64,000 nt of DNA. Origin: Dokdonia sp. PRO95 (GTDB taxonomy: Bacteria; Bacteroidota; Bacteroidia; Flavobacteriales; Flavobacteriaceae). The notes under the pieces were generated by a model, which was given only the letters and a program-made list of their open reading frames with translations, was not told the DNA's origin and searched no databases. Position numbers and translations under genes: made by a program. Positions 53,099-62,727 of this stretch are shown here, one piece after another; position 1 is the stretch's first letter; the number at the start of each line of letters is the position of its first letter. The stretch spans positions 2,655,868 through 2,719,867 of the forward strand of contig NZ_CM001837.1 in the NCBI RefSeq assembly GCF_000355805.1, read 5' to 3'.

Positions 53099-53718
53099 TA
53101 AGATACAAGGCTAAAGATTGCTGCCCCATATATTGCATATCTTACAAAACGAGCAAGGCCAAACAAAGCCCAATATTTAAACTCAAAACGAATCATACCT
53201 GCAGCAAGACTGGCCACTGCAAAAGGAAGCGGGAGTAAAGCGCCTACGAGAATTAAAAATCCTCCCCATTTACGAGCGTTTTTTAAGTGCTTTTCCATTC
53301 TTACTTCTAGGTAGTTGTGAACAGATGGGATCTTTAAAGCAGCTCTTCCAGTAAAGTAGGACACCGCACCTCCGGCATATGATAATATTGCGATGAGACT
53401 TAAATATAGAATAGGGTTGCTAGTCTTATCACTCCAGGCAATAAATAATTCTGGTGGAATGATACCGAGTATCGATTCTGAAACAAAGAATAAGGTAAGC
53501 ACGAGCACATTAGAGTAATTGTCTATTACATATTGTAGTGCCGTATTAAGGTCGATTACAAAGTAGTGTATAATTATGATAGCGGCTACTACAAATAGAA
53601 TAGGCGGGAGCGCTTTTTTAAGAGCATCTTTTAAAAAAGTGTAAAAACCAGTGTACACATAGTACTGGTGCAGTAATTGCAGCCTGTTTTTCTTTTTTGT
53701 ACCTGATTGTGATCCCAT
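53098..53718 (-). CDS. YqaA/VTT-type membrane protein
   Basis: The 206-residue protein has four or five membrane helices (LPPILFVVAAIIIIHYFVI, VLVLTLFFVSESILGIIP, YLSLIAILSYAGGAVSYF, GFLILVGALLPLPFAVASL). The SESILGIIPPELF and GALLPLPFA segments fit the VTT/DedA superfamily, which includes lipid scramblases and transporters. A perfect -7 element (53743-53750) lies just before ATG 53718 and over the upstream ATG 53754, so 53718 is chosen. It is co-transcribed with rdgB. Confidence 0.82.
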   Translation of the reverse strand: MGSQSGTKKKNRLQLLHQYYVYTGFYTFLKDALKKALPPILFVVAAIIIIHYFVIDLNTALQYVIDNYSNVLVLTLFFVSESILGIIPPELFIAWSDKTSNPILYLSLIAILSYAGGAVSYFTGRAALKIPSVHNYLEVRMEKHLKNARKWGGFLILVGALLPLPFAVASLAAGMIRFEFKYWALFGLARFVRYAIYGAAIFSLVS

Positions 53719-53742
53719 TAAACTGTATTCGTATTTTAACTG

Positions 53743-53750
53743 CAAAAATA
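53743..53750 (-). promoter_or_regulatory. -7 element TATTTTTG for the YqaA-like gene and rdgB
   Basis: A perfect minus-strand TAnnTTTG followed by CA, 24 nt before the start at 53718. Confidence 0.65.
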
Positions 53751-53869
53751 ACATCTAGCAGCAATAATATTGCTACATATGCTCATAAATATAGGTTAAA
53801 CCCGTTTTATAATTAACGTTATTAACTCAGGCTAATTGTGGGGGGTCATTCTAATTCTATAGATTGTTC

Positions 53870-54343
53870 TTATTGATGATGATAGGGCTCTCCTTTTAAA
53901 ATAGTAAAACCTCTATAGATTTGCTCAGTAATAAATAGTCGTACCATCTGGTGAGAAAAAGTCATAGATGACAGCGATACTTTACCTTGAGCTTTTGTAT
54001 ACACCTCTTGAGAAAATCCATAAGGCCCACCTATGACAAAGACGAGTGTCTTGATACCGCTATTCATTTTCTTTTGTAAAAATTTTGAAAAGCCAACGCT
54101 TGAAAAGGTCTTGCCATTTTCATCAAAGAGTATTAGGTGGTCATAAGGTCCTATTTTAGATAAAATAAGGTCGCCCTCCTTGTTTTTTTGTTCTTGCTCA
54201 CTAAGATTCTTGACATTTTTAATATCTGGGAGAATTTCGATAGTGTATTTTACATAAAAATTGAGACGCTTAGTATAGGTGTCTATCAGTGCTTGCAACT
54301 GTTTATTATCGGTCTTGCCTACGCAGAGAAGTTTAATATTCAT
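53870..54343 (-). CDS. rlmH: 23S rRNA (pseudouridine1915-N3)-methyltransferase
   Basis: RlmH methylates pseudouridine 1915 in helix 69 of the large subunit. The 157-residue SPOUT protein has the conserved VFVIGGPYGFSQEVYTKAQ, SLSSMTFSHQMVRLFITEQI and the end YRGFTILKGEPYHHQ. Start is ATG 54343 (MNIKLLCVGKT); an in-frame ATG 15 nt upstream is less likely given the family's N-terminus. Confidence 0.96.
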   Translation of the reverse strand: MNIKLLCVGKTDNKQLQALIDTYTKRLNFYVKYTIEILPDIKNVKNLSEQEQKNKEGDLILSKIGPYDHLILFDENGKTFSSVGFSKFLQKKMNSGIKTLVFVIGGPYGFSQEVYTKAQGKVSLSSMTFSHQMVRLFITEQIYRGFTILKGEPYHHQ

Positions 54344-54424
54344 GTGGTAAAAATACAAAACTAGCTTACAGAACTAAGAAGCTTTACCTTTTGCTTATTT
54401 TTACATAAAAGGAATAAAAGATTT

Positions 54425-55284
54425 ATGATTTCAGAAGCACAATTTCAGATTGAGATAGAGGGTATAATTGCAAATGCTATACGAGAGGATGTAGGCGATG
54501 GGGACCATAGTTCGCTAGCATGTATACCAGCCAGCGCCACTGGAAAAGCAAAACTACTTGTAAAGGATGAAGGTATTCTTGCAGGTTGCGCTTTCGCGAA
54601 AGCGGTATTTGCCTACGTAGACCCATCATTACAAGTTGAGGATGTCTTAACAGATGGAGACGCTGTAAAATATGGAGATATAGCATTTTATGTCACTGGA
54701 TCAAGCCAAAGCATTCTAAAAGCTGAACGATTAGTACTGAATGCTATGCAGCGTATGAGTGCTATAGCAACAAAGACCAAGTTTTTTGTAAACCTCTTGG
54801 AAGGAACAGATACTAAAATTCTAGATACAAGGAAAACTACACCAGGAATAAGAGCACTAGAGAAGTGGGCTGTAAAAATAGGTGGTGGTGAGAATCATCG
54901 TTTTGCGTTGTATGATATGATTATGCTTAAAGATAATCACATCGATTTTGCAGGTGGGGTAACAAAAGCTATTCTTAAAACAGTTGATTATCTAAAGGAA
55001 GAGCAACGAGATCTCAAGATTATAGTAGAAGCTAGAAGTCTAGAAGAGATTAAAGAAATACTTGAAAATCATGAGCATGTATATCGTATTCTAATAGATA
55101 ACTTTAATTATGAAGATACTCGTACTGCAGTTGCATTGATAGGTGATAAATGTCTTACAGAATCCTCTGGTGGTATTAATGAGGAGACGATACGTGATTA
55201 CGCTCTTTGCGGTGTAGATTATATTTCTAGTGGAGCGCTCACGCACTCTGTTTACAACTTAGATCTTAGTCTGAAAGCAGTTTA

Positions 55285-55285
<1 letters not shown>
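54425..55285 (+). CDS. nadC: Nicotinate-nucleotide diphosphorylase
   Basis: NadC makes nicotinate mononucleotide from quinolinate and PRPP in NAD synthesis. The 286-residue protein has REDVGDGDHSSLAC, LDTRKTTPGIRALEKWAVK, GGGENHRFALYDMIMLKDNH and the phosphate loops ESSGGINEETI and DYISSGALTHS. Palindrome copy 23 encodes CAFAKAV near residue 58, where relatives have a similar-length segment. It overlaps the yihY-like gene by 1 nt. Confidence 0.96.
54588..54604. repeat. Dispersed palindrome, copy 23 (inside nadC)
   Basis: GCGCTTTCGCGAAAGCG, read as AFAKA. Confidence 0.93.
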
Positions 55286-56270
<985 letters not shown>

Positions 56271-56272
56271 TT

Positions 56273-56836
56273 ATGAAAAAGTATTTATTAGCTTTAGTAG
56301 CAGTATGTAGTCTTACAGTTAGTCAGGCACAAACAGTAGTAGGAGATGCAACCTTACCTAACTCTGTAACCATGGGCGGTACAGAACTTGCACTTAATGG
56401 TGCTGGCATGAGGGAGAAAGTCGTATTTGATCTTTATGCTGGTGGACTGTACTTAGTGTCAAAAAATAGTGATGCTGCAGCAATTATTAATGCAGATGAG
56501 ACTATGGCCCTTAAATTACACATCGTTTCTGGGATGGTTTCTAGTAAGAAAATGATAGGAGCTGTAGATGACGGCTTTGACGCTTCAATGGACGGAAATA
56601 CTAGTTCGCTAGATGCAAAAATCGAGCAGTTCAAAGGATTTTTTAGTGATAAGATTGTAAAAACAAACGTTTTTGATATCGCTTATATCAAAGGAAAAGG
56701 AACAGTAGTTTACAAAAACGGAAAAGAAGTAGGATCTATTGCAGGTCTTGATTTTAAGAAAGCTCTTTTCGGGATCTGGTTAGGTAACGACCCAGCAGAT
56801 GATGATCTTAAAGAGGCGATGTTAGGTAAAAACTAA
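56273..56836 (+). CDS. Chalcone-isomerase-like secreted protein
   Basis: The 187-residue protein has a signal peptide (LLALVAVCSLTVSQAQ) and the chalcone-isomerase-like fold (LPNSVTMGGTELALNGAGMR, KVVFDLYAGGLYLVSKN, LDFKKALFGIWLGNDPADDD). Bacterial members lack the flavonoid-enzyme active site and are thought to bind fatty acids or other lipids. It is the gene that follows the (AC)16 tract. Confidence 0.88.
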   Translation: MKKYLLALVAVCSLTVSQAQTVVGDATLPNSVTMGGTELALNGAGMREKVVFDLYAGGLYLVSKNSDAAAIINADETMALKLHIVSGMVSSKKMIGAVDDGFDASMDGNTSSLDAKIEQFKGFFSDKIVKTNVFDIAYIKGKGTVVYKNGKEVGSIAGLDFKKALFGIWLGNDPADDDLKEAMLGKN

Positions 56837-56851
56837 TTATCACAATCATAT

Positions 56852-56886
56852 TAAAAATGGCGATCACTTGTGATTCGCCATTTTTT
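56852..56886 (+). terminator. Terminator after the chalcone-isomerase-like gene
   Basis: AAATGGCGA-TCAC and GTGA-T-TCGCCATTT pair with one bulge, followed by TTTT. Confidence 0.85.
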
Positions 56887-56942
56887 ATGCATTATAATCT
56901 CTCTATAAGTCACATTAATTTTAGAACCTTAAAACTTGAATT

Positions 56943-57371
56943 ATGAAAAAACACATAACCCTACTTATCCTGCTATTTTTTGCAGTGAGCACACAAGCGC
57001 AACAGGGAACTATCTTTGGACAATGGAAAACTATAGATGATGAGACCGGTGAGGCGATGTCTATTATAGAAATCTATAAAAAGGATGGAAAAGTGTTTGG
57101 TAAGATTATAGATATATTAAATCCTGCAGACCGCGATAAGACCTGTATTTACTGTAAAGGTGAGGACTACAACAAGCCGCTCATAGGTCTTGATATCATT
57201 AAGAATTTAGAAAAAGATGATGATGAATATGAGGGCGGAACTATCTTTGATCCAGAAAAAGGAAAGGAATACAAGGCCAAACTGTGGATTGACGAGGATG
57301 ATAAAAACATCTTAAACGTACGAGGATATATTGCATTCTTATTTAGAACACAGCAGTGGATAAGAAGCTAG
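56943..57371 (+). CDS. DUF2147 secreted protein
   Basis: The 142-residue protein has a signal peptide (LLILLFFAVSTQAQ) and a beta-rich lipocalin-like DUF2147 domain (GQWKTIDDETGEAMSIIEIY, GKVFGKIIDI, CIYCKGEDYNKPLIGLDI, GGTIFDPEKGKEYKAKLWI). The function is unknown. It is monocistronic. Confidence 0.9.
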   Translation: MKKHITLLILLFFAVSTQAQQGTIFGQWKTIDDETGEAMSIIEIYKKDGKVFGKIIDILNPADRDKTCIYCKGEDYNKPLIGLDIIKNLEKDDDEYEGGTIFDPEKGKEYKAKLWIDEDDKNILNVRGYIAFLFRTQQWIRS

Positions 57372-57388
57372 AAATCTAGCTGTCTAAA

Positions 57389-57422
57389 ATTGAAAGCCGT
57401 TTCTTTGAGAAGCGGCTTTTTT
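57389..57422 (+). terminator. Terminator after the DUF2147 gene
   Basis: AAAGCCGTTTC and GAAGCGGCTTT pair with one G-U, followed by TTTTT. Confidence 0.88.
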
Positions 57423-57423
57423 T

Positions 57424-57443
57424 ATGCTTTCGCGAAAGCGTAT
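57424..57443. repeat. Dispersed palindrome, copy 24
   Basis: ATGCTTTCGCGAAAGCGTAT, directly after the T-tract of the DUF2147 terminator. Confidence 0.93.
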
Positions 57444-57500
57444 GTACAAACATACTATTCTTTTTATCTACGATTAGCTCTTACGTTTGATCTGCTTCTG

Positions 57501-57508
57501 TAACTTTG
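57501..57508 (+). promoter_or_regulatory. -7 element TAACTTTG for priA
   Basis: A perfect TAnnTTTG lies 30 nt before ATG 57539 and overlaps an upstream in-frame ATG (57506), which rules that start out. Confidence 0.65.
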
Positions 57509-57538
57509 TATATTCATACTTTCTTATCACAATTTACT

Positions 57539-59995
57539 ATGTCTTATTTTATTGATGTTATACTTCCTATCCCTGTAGAGAATACGTTTACGTACCTCGT
57601 CTCTGAGGCAGAGTATAACTATATTCAAAAAGGGATGCGGGTTGCTGTGCCATTTGGTAAAAAGAAAGTGTATGCCTCTATTGTAAAAAATAAGCATCAG
57701 GTGGCTCCTACAATTTATGAAGCCAAGGAAATCCAGCAAATTCTAGATGAGGACCCAATAGTCACTGAGGAACAGCTCAAATTCTGGAGTTGGATTGCAG
57801 ATTACTATATGTGTACCGAAGGAGAGGTGATGCGTGCGGCACTCCCTAAGGCTTTTTTGTTAGAAAGTGAGACGGTGATAAGGCTTAAGGAAGATGGACT
57901 TGTTATTGATGAGGCAGCACTTAAGGATGATGAATTTCTTATATATGAAGCATTGCAGCATCGTTCAGAATTAAAGGTTCATGAGGTGATGGATATTCTA
58001 GATAAGAAAAAGATCCTTCCTTCTATACAGCGTTTAATTGATCAAGGGGTGATTGAGATGCAAGAAGAGATTTATGAGCAATACGTACCTAAGCTTGTAA
58101 AATTTATCACTATTGCGCCAGCATATGAAGGCGAGCAGGGGCTTACTACCGTGCTAGAAGAATTATCCCGAGCTCCAAAACAAAGAGAGATGGTGCTCAC
58201 ATTTTTTTCGCTTAAAGCGAAAACAAACAAACCTATCTCATCTCAGGATTTACAAAAAGCATCTGGCGCTACTGCTAGTCAGCTCAAGGCGCTTGTAGAT
58301 AAAGGAATTTTTCAAACCTATCAGAAGCGTCAAGACCGTATAGGATTTGATGGTGAAGTTTTTGAAACCAAGATTCTTAATCAGTATCAGCAGGCGGCTT
58401 ATGAGGAGATAAAAAGTCATTTTGAAGTTAAAGATGTAACGTTATTACATGGCGTTACTGCTTCTGGGAAGACAGAAATCTATGTACAGCTTATTGAGGA
58501 GATGCTAGAGTCTGGTGATCAAATACTTTATCTACTCCCAGAGATAGCATTAACCACGCAGTTGATTGCCAGGTTGCAAACATATTTTGGTGAGCGTGTA
58601 GCTATTTTTCACTCCAAGTACTCCGTAAACGAGCGAGTAGAGGTGTGGAATAATGTATTAAAAAAGCTTGATAAAGCTCAAATTATTATAGGAGCCCGTA
58701 GTGCACTTTTATTACCCTTTAGGGATTTAAAATTTATCGTAGTAGATGAGGAGCATGAGAGTAGTTTTAAGCAATACGATCCTGCACCTAGATATCACGC
58801 TCGTGATGCTGCAATTGTGCTAGGCGCAATGTTTAAAGCAAAAGTATTGCTAGGATCTGCAACACCATCTATAGAAACAGTATATAACGCACAGCAGGCA
58901 AAGTATGGTTACGTGTCTTTAAAACAAAGACATGGAGGTATTTTAATGCCTGAGATTAATCTTGTAGACATTAAGGAGAAAAGCAAGAAGCGTGAGATGA
59001 CGGGTCACTTTTCTGATACGTTAATACGTGCAATTACAGATGCGCTAGCACTTGGAGAGCAGGTAATTCTCTTTCAAAACCGTAGAGGTTTTTCACCTAT
59101 ATTAGAATGTACCACATGTGGTCATGCGCCACAATGTCCTAATTGTGATGTAAGTCTTACCTATCATAAATACAGGTCACAGTTGCGTTGCCATTACTGT
59201 GGTTACAATATTGCCTTACAGCAAAAATGTATGGCTTGTGGTAGCGCAGAGCTTACCACCAAGGGGTTTGGGACAGAGCAGATAGAACTAGAACTTAAAG
59301 AGTTGTATCCAGATAAATCTATTGCAAGAATGGATTCTGACACTACTAGGGGGAAGTATGGATTTGAAAAACTTATCACAGCTTTCGAGCAAGAGCAAAT
59401 TGATATTCTCGTGGGTACACAAATGCTTACTAAAGGCCTTGATTTTAGAAATGTCACTCTTGTGGGGATTATGAATGCAGATAGCATGCTCAATTTTCCT
59501 GATTTTAGAGCGCATGAACGCAGCTATCAACTCATAGCACAAGTGTCGGGTAGGGCAGGGAGAACAGAAAAGCAAGGGAAGGTGCTTGTGCAGACGTATA
59601 ATCCTTACCATCAAATCTTACAGCAGGTCTCTGCAAATAAGTTTGAGGAGATGTACAAAGAGCAATTAGAAGAGCGTCGTAACTTTAAGTATCCACCTTT
59701 TCATAGGTTGATACGTATAACTTTAAAGCACAGGGATTATCAAAAAATAGAAGAGGCTAGTATCTGGCTCGCAAAAGCACTAAGGCAAACGCTGGGCTCG
59801 GATGCTGTTCTAGGGCCTGAGACCCCTTCTGTAGCGCGAATACGTAATCAGTATAGACGTAATGTGCTAATAAAAATAAGTCGTAGGCAGAAACTTTTAG
59901 AGACTAAGAAAGCTATAAGACGCGTGGTTACCAGCTTTAATGCGATAGGGCCTTACAGAAGCGTCCGACTTGTAATTGATGTAGATTGTTATTAA
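57539..59995 (+). CDS. priA: Primosomal protein N' (replication restart helicase PriA)
   Basis: PriA recognises abandoned forks and reloads the replicative helicase. From ATG 57539 it has 818 residues. It has the N-terminal 3'-end-binding region (FIDVILPIPVENTFTYLV), Walker A in LLHGVTASGKTEIYVQL, DEEH box in FIVVDEEHESSF, and the zinc cluster CTTCGHAPQCPNCDVSLTYH with CHYCGYN and CMACG between motifs IV and V. It ends with VRLVIDVDCY and converges on the MepA-like gene 8 nt away. Confidence 0.96.
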   Translation: MSYFIDVILPIPVENTFTYLVSEAEYNYIQKGMRVAVPFGKKKVYASIVKNKHQVAPTIYEAKEIQQILDEDPIVTEEQLKFWSWIADYYMCTEGEVMRAALPKAFLLESETVIRLKEDGLVIDEAALKDDEFLIYEALQHRSELKVHEVMDILDKKKILPSIQRLIDQGVIEMQEEIYEQYVPKLVKFITIAPAYEGEQGLTTVLEELSRAPKQREMVLTFFSLKAKTNKPISSQDLQKASGATASQLKALVDKGIFQTYQKRQDRIGFDGEVFETKILNQYQQAAYEEIKSHFEVKDVTLLHGVTASGKTEIYVQLIEEMLESGDQILYLLPEIALTTQLIARLQTYFGERVAIFHSKYSVNERVEVWNNVLKKLDKAQIIIGARSALLLPFRDLKFIVVDEEHESSFKQYDPAPRYHARDAAIVLGAMFKAKVLLGSATPSIETVYNAQQAKYGYVSLKQRHGGILMPEINLVDIKEKSKKREMTGHFSDTLIRAITDALALGEQVILFQNRRGFSPILECTTCGHAPQCPNCDVSLTYHKYRSQLRCHYCGYNIALQQKCMACGSAELTTKGFGTEQIELELKELYPDKSIARMDSDTTRGKYGFEKLITAFEQEQIDILVGTQMLTKGLDFRNVTLVGIMNADSMLNFPDFRAHERSYQLIAQVSGRAGRTEKQGKVLVQTYNPYHQILQQVSANKFEEMYKEQLEERRNFKYPPFHRLIRITLKHRDYQKIEEASIWLAKALRQTLGSDAVLGPETPSVARIRNQYRRNVLIKISRRQKLLETKKAIRRVVTSFNAIGPYRSVRLVIDVDCY

Positions 59996-60003
59996 CGGCT
60001 TGA

Positions 60004-60834
60004 CTATTTTATTTGAATATGAATATGGTCATCATGCCTAACAGCGCCACAGCCGTGAAATCTTATTTTGTTATTAGAGAGGTTTAATCGGCTTTTGAGG
60101 TGAGGCTCAATAAATACTTTGCTCAGGTTTTTGTTTTTTAGGAATTCAACAACTAGATTTCTGGTGCCATTATTTGAGAATGTAATGTCTTTATTTATAG
60201 TTCCCAAGGTTAGGTATTTAGGGAAATCATATTGCCAATATCCACGTTGTTGGCAGATTAAAGTTTGATTATGCTCTTTTATTGTGGGGTTTTCAAATAC
60301 ACCATATCCACTTATTGACGGTTTTTTATTGGTGAGCTCTCCCTTAGCGTCTAGGTAAACGAGAGAGATATCTATCTTTTTTCCATCGTTATGACTTAAA
60401 TGAGGTAGTAATGGAAATTTATTAAAAAATGGAAAGCTGGCGTCTAGATGAATGAGCTTCATATTTTTATTGTTCTTAGTATAGTTCTTTGAGGTTTTAT
60501 CAAGTAACTCTTGCAGCTCTGGCTTGACGTAGTTTCTATTAGCAAATTTGTAGAAGAAGGAATGTGCTTCTAGAACAGCTGTTTCTTTAATCTTTTCTCG
60601 GCCAAAAATCGGCGCAAGAGTAGGTGTAACAATGAAGGTGGCGATGGAATACAGGAAAATAAATAGGGTAGAGCCTTTTAAAAATGTTTTGTTCTTTGCT
60701 TTTTGAAATACTAATAGCGTGAGTATATAAACTATACCGCCTATTTGGGTAATAACTGTAAGACCTATTATCAATAATAAATGGAAGAGAATTTTCAAAA
60801 ATAAAATGTGTTTTTTGTAGAACGCTATGAACAC
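60004..60834 (-). CDS. Membrane-anchored MepA/LAS-type metallopeptidase-like protein
   Basis: Two membrane helices lie in the N-terminal 75 residues (ILFHLLLIIGLTVITQIGG, GSTLFIFLYSIATFIVTP), with a soluble domain after them. That domain has HLSHNDGKKIDISLVYLD and, at the very end, CGAVRHDDHIHIQIK: an H-x6-D and an H-x-H as in zinc peptidases of the LAS group such as the murein endopeptidase MepA. The longest frame starts at GTG 60870, inside the LytTR terminator; GTG 60834 is a likelier start (GTG 60855 or TTG 60798 are possible). A cell-wall endopeptidase role is inferred. Confidence 0.6.
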   Translation of the reverse strand: MFIAFYKKHILFLKILFHLLLIIGLTVITQIGGIVYILTLLVFQKAKNKTFLKGSTLFIFLYSIATFIVTPTLAPIFGREKIKETAVLEAHSFFYKFANRNYVKPELQELLDKTSKNYTKNNKNMKLIHLDASFPFFNKFPLLPHLSHNDGKKIDISLVYLDAKGELTNKKPSISGYGVFENPTIKEHNQTLICQQRGYWQYDFPKYLTLGTINKDITFSNNGTRNLVVEFLKNKNLSKVFIEPHLKSRLNLSNNKIRFHGCGAVRHDDHIHIQIK

Positions 60835-60852
60835 TTGATAATTATCATAGAT

Positions 60853-60885
60853 CACAAAAAAAAATCCCACTCATAGAGCGGGATT
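60853..60885 (-). terminator. Terminator after the LytTR regulator
   Basis: On the minus strand AATCCCGCTC pairs with GAGTGGGATT (one G-U) around TAT, followed by a run of nine T. Confidence 0.88.
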
Positions 60886-60916
60886 CTTCATTTAAAATAT
60901 AAATTTCGTTCACCAT

Positions 60917-60934
60917 CCGCTTACGCCGAAAGTG
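60917..60934. repeat. Strongly decayed dispersed palindrome (end of the LytTR gene)
   Basis: CCGCTTACGCCGAAAGTG: the core is changed at two places, and the copy supplies the last codons and stop of the LytTR gene. Confidence 0.5.
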
Positions 60935-61622
60935 CATCTATAAGGTCAGATTTTTTATGCCTTGATAAAGGGATTTTTTCTCCATCTATCTCAATATTTC
61001 TACTGTTATATTTATCTACCTTGTCTATATTAATAATATAGGATTTATGGATACGCATAAAGCGTTCTGGCGGTAATTGTGCTACAAATGATTTCATTGT
61101 TGCAAGTACAACAATAGGGTCGTGCACTGTAACCAGCTTTACATAATCTCCAAGAGCTGTGATATATTTAAGCTCATTGAGCATCACTTTCTTTTTCTTA
61201 AGGTTACTCTTTACAAAGATATAATCATCATCTTCTACAGCGCCTTCAGTTTTAAGTTTGTGTAAGCTTATGGCTTTATAAACCGCATTTGTAAAACGAT
61301 CCTTAGTGAGGGGTTTACGTAAGTAATCGATTGCGTTATAGTTGAAAGCCTTGTAAGCGTATTTTGTTTTTCCTGTCACAAATATAATTTGTGGCTTATG
61401 TATAAGATCATCCAGTAAGTCAAATCCAGATAGAATAGGCATCTCTATATCAAGAAAAAGTAAATCTACTTTAGTCTCTATGAGTCCATTTTTCGTTTCT
61501 ATGGCATTGTTATATTCGGCAACTAAGCGTAAGTTGGGATGATCATTGATCATCTTTACGATAGCTAGACGTTGCAAACTTGAATCGTCTACAACTGCGC
61601 AGTCTAATAGTACTCCTTCCAC
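60921..61622 (-). CDS. LytTR-family response regulator
   Basis: Residues 1-120 are a receiver domain (DD at 12-13, phosphoacceptor D58 in LLFLDIEMPILSG, K103 in YLRKP). Residues about 130-233 are a LytTR DNA-binding domain (ELKYITALGDYVKLVTVHDP, RFMRIHKSYIINIDKVDKYN). It controls transcription when phosphorylated by a membrane histidine kinase, not seen here. A minus-strand -7 element TATTTTTG (61665-61672) precedes it. It is divergent from the rpsF operon. Confidence 0.92.
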   Translation of the reverse strand: MEGVLLDCAVVDDSSLQRLAIVKMINDHPNLRLVAEYNNAIETKNGLIETKVDLLFLDIEMPILSGFDLLDDLIHKPQIIFVTGKTKYAYKAFNYNAIDYLRKPLTKDRFTNAVYKAISLHKLKTEGAVEDDDYIFVKSNLKKKKVMLNELKYITALGDYVKLVTVHDPIVVLATMKSFVAQLPPERFMRIHKSYIINIDKVDKYNSRNIEIDGEKIPLSRHKKSDLIDALSA

Positions 61623-61664
61623 AGCAATTAATATTTAGTTAAGGTTAAGAATATCAATATTAGG

Positions 61665-61672
61665 CAAAAATA
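61665..61672 (-). promoter_or_regulatory. -7 element TATTTTTG for the LytTR gene
   Basis: A perfect minus-strand match, 43 nt before the start at 61622. Confidence 0.6.
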
Positions 61673-62013
61673 ACCTATTTACCAACAAAAACATGACTTT
61701 CATCGGTTATTTGTGCGATTGGTCGAATGATTTTTCCTGTATTCTCATAAGAAGAAGTGATTTTAACTATTTAAACGGTAAAAATTTAACTATTGACGAT
61801 TAGTTAGGTGGTAAAGAAGCTAAAATCCGATGTAAGTATTTGATTTGCAGACTACAAAGTTAAATTTTTTAAGATATATTTTGTTGCTGAGAACTATTAT
61901 AATTGTCCTTATTATGTACTAGTTTTATGTCCAAATTTTAGCGAAAGCTATATCTAGAAATTAATTGCTCTATGTAATGTCATTTTTTTTACAATTTATA
62001 AACAATATGCTGT
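61673..62013. other. AT-rich gene-free region between the LytTR and rpsF promoters
   Basis: About 340 nt with no credible open frame. It holds one palindrome relative (61931-61950) and otherwise unstructured AT-rich sequence. No tRNA or riboswitch is visible. Confidence 0.6.
61931..61950. repeat. Decayed dispersed palindrome, AATTT variant
   Basis: CCAAATTTTAGCGAAAGCTA is a decayed form of the reverse complement of the AATTTGA-arm copies at 8034 and 48702. Confidence 0.6.
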
Positions 62014-62043
62014 TTGAATATTAAAAGTAAATCATTACTTTTG
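62014..62043 (+). promoter_or_regulatory. rpsF operon promoter
   Basis: TTG at 62014-62016, a 19-nt spacer and a perfect TACTTTTG at 62036-62043, followed by CA. It lies 28 nt before the rpsF start. Confidence 0.8.
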
Positions 62044-62071
62044 CACTCATTTTTAATTTAACTCATATTAT

Positions 62072-62413
62072 ATGAACCATTACGAAACTGTTTTCATCTT
62101 GAATCCCGTTTTATCTGATGATCAGATAAAGGAAACAGTAAAGAAGTACGAAGGACTTCTTAAAGAAAAGGGTGCTAAGATGATTAGTAAAGAGGATTGG
62201 GGCTTAAAAAAGCTTGCATATCCTATCCAAAACAAGAAAAGTGGTTTTTACCACTTACTTGAATTTACTGTTGATGGACAAGCTATCAATGATTACGAAC
62301 TAGCTTTTCGCCGTGACGAACGTGTGATGCGTTACTTAACGGTAGCACTTGATAAGCACGCGATCTCGTGGGCTGAAAGAAGACGTGAAAAACTAAAAAA
62401 GCAAAAAGCGTAA
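62072..62413 (+). CDS. rpsF: 30S ribosomal protein S6
   Basis: The 113-residue protein has the S6 pattern: YETVFILNPVLSDDQIKETV, WGLKKLAYPIQNKKSGFYHL and the end region FRRDERVMRYLTVALDKHA. S6 binds 16S rRNA with S18, whose gene follows 3 nt later. It is the first gene of the rpsF-rpsR-rplI operon. Confidence 0.98.
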   Translation: MNHYETVFILNPVLSDDQIKETVKKYEGLLKEKGAKMISKEDWGLKKLAYPIQNKKSGFYHLLEFTVDGQAINDYELAFRRDERVMRYLTVALDKHAISWAERRREKLKKQKA

Positions 62414-62416
62414 GTT

Positions 62417-62713
62417 ATGGCATCTTTACAACAACAAGCAAAAGGAAAGAAGGACGGAGATATCAGATATCTTACGCCTCTTAACATTGAAACTAACAAA
62501 GCAAAGAAGTACTGTCGCTTTAAGAAGTCTGGTATCAAGTATGTAGATTACAAAGATGCAGACTGGCTAGCAGGTTTTGTAAACGAGCAAGGTAAATTGT
62601 TACCACGTCGTCTTACAGGAACTTCTTTAAAGTACCAACGTAAAGTGTCTGTAGCTGTAAAAAGAGCTCGTCACCTTGCATTGATGCCTTATGTAACTGA
62701 TTTATACAAATAG
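62417..62713 (+). CDS. rpsR: 30S ribosomal protein S18
   Basis: The 98-residue protein has the S18 core ([52 protein letters not shown]) after a short N-terminal extension usual in Bacteroidota. It forms a heterodimer with S6 on the platform of the small subunit. Confidence 0.98.
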   Translation: MASLQQQAKGKKDGDIRYLTPLNIETNKAKKYCRFKKSGIKYVDYKDADWLAGFVNEQGKLLPRRLTGTSLKYQRKVSVAVKRARHLALMPYVTDLYK

Positions 62714-62727
62714 AAACTAGATAACAG

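Noticed and set aside
61673-62013. tRNA or riboswitch in the gap before rpsF
   Set aside because: No cloverleaf or conserved aptamer-like core was seen; the region is plain AT-rich DNA.
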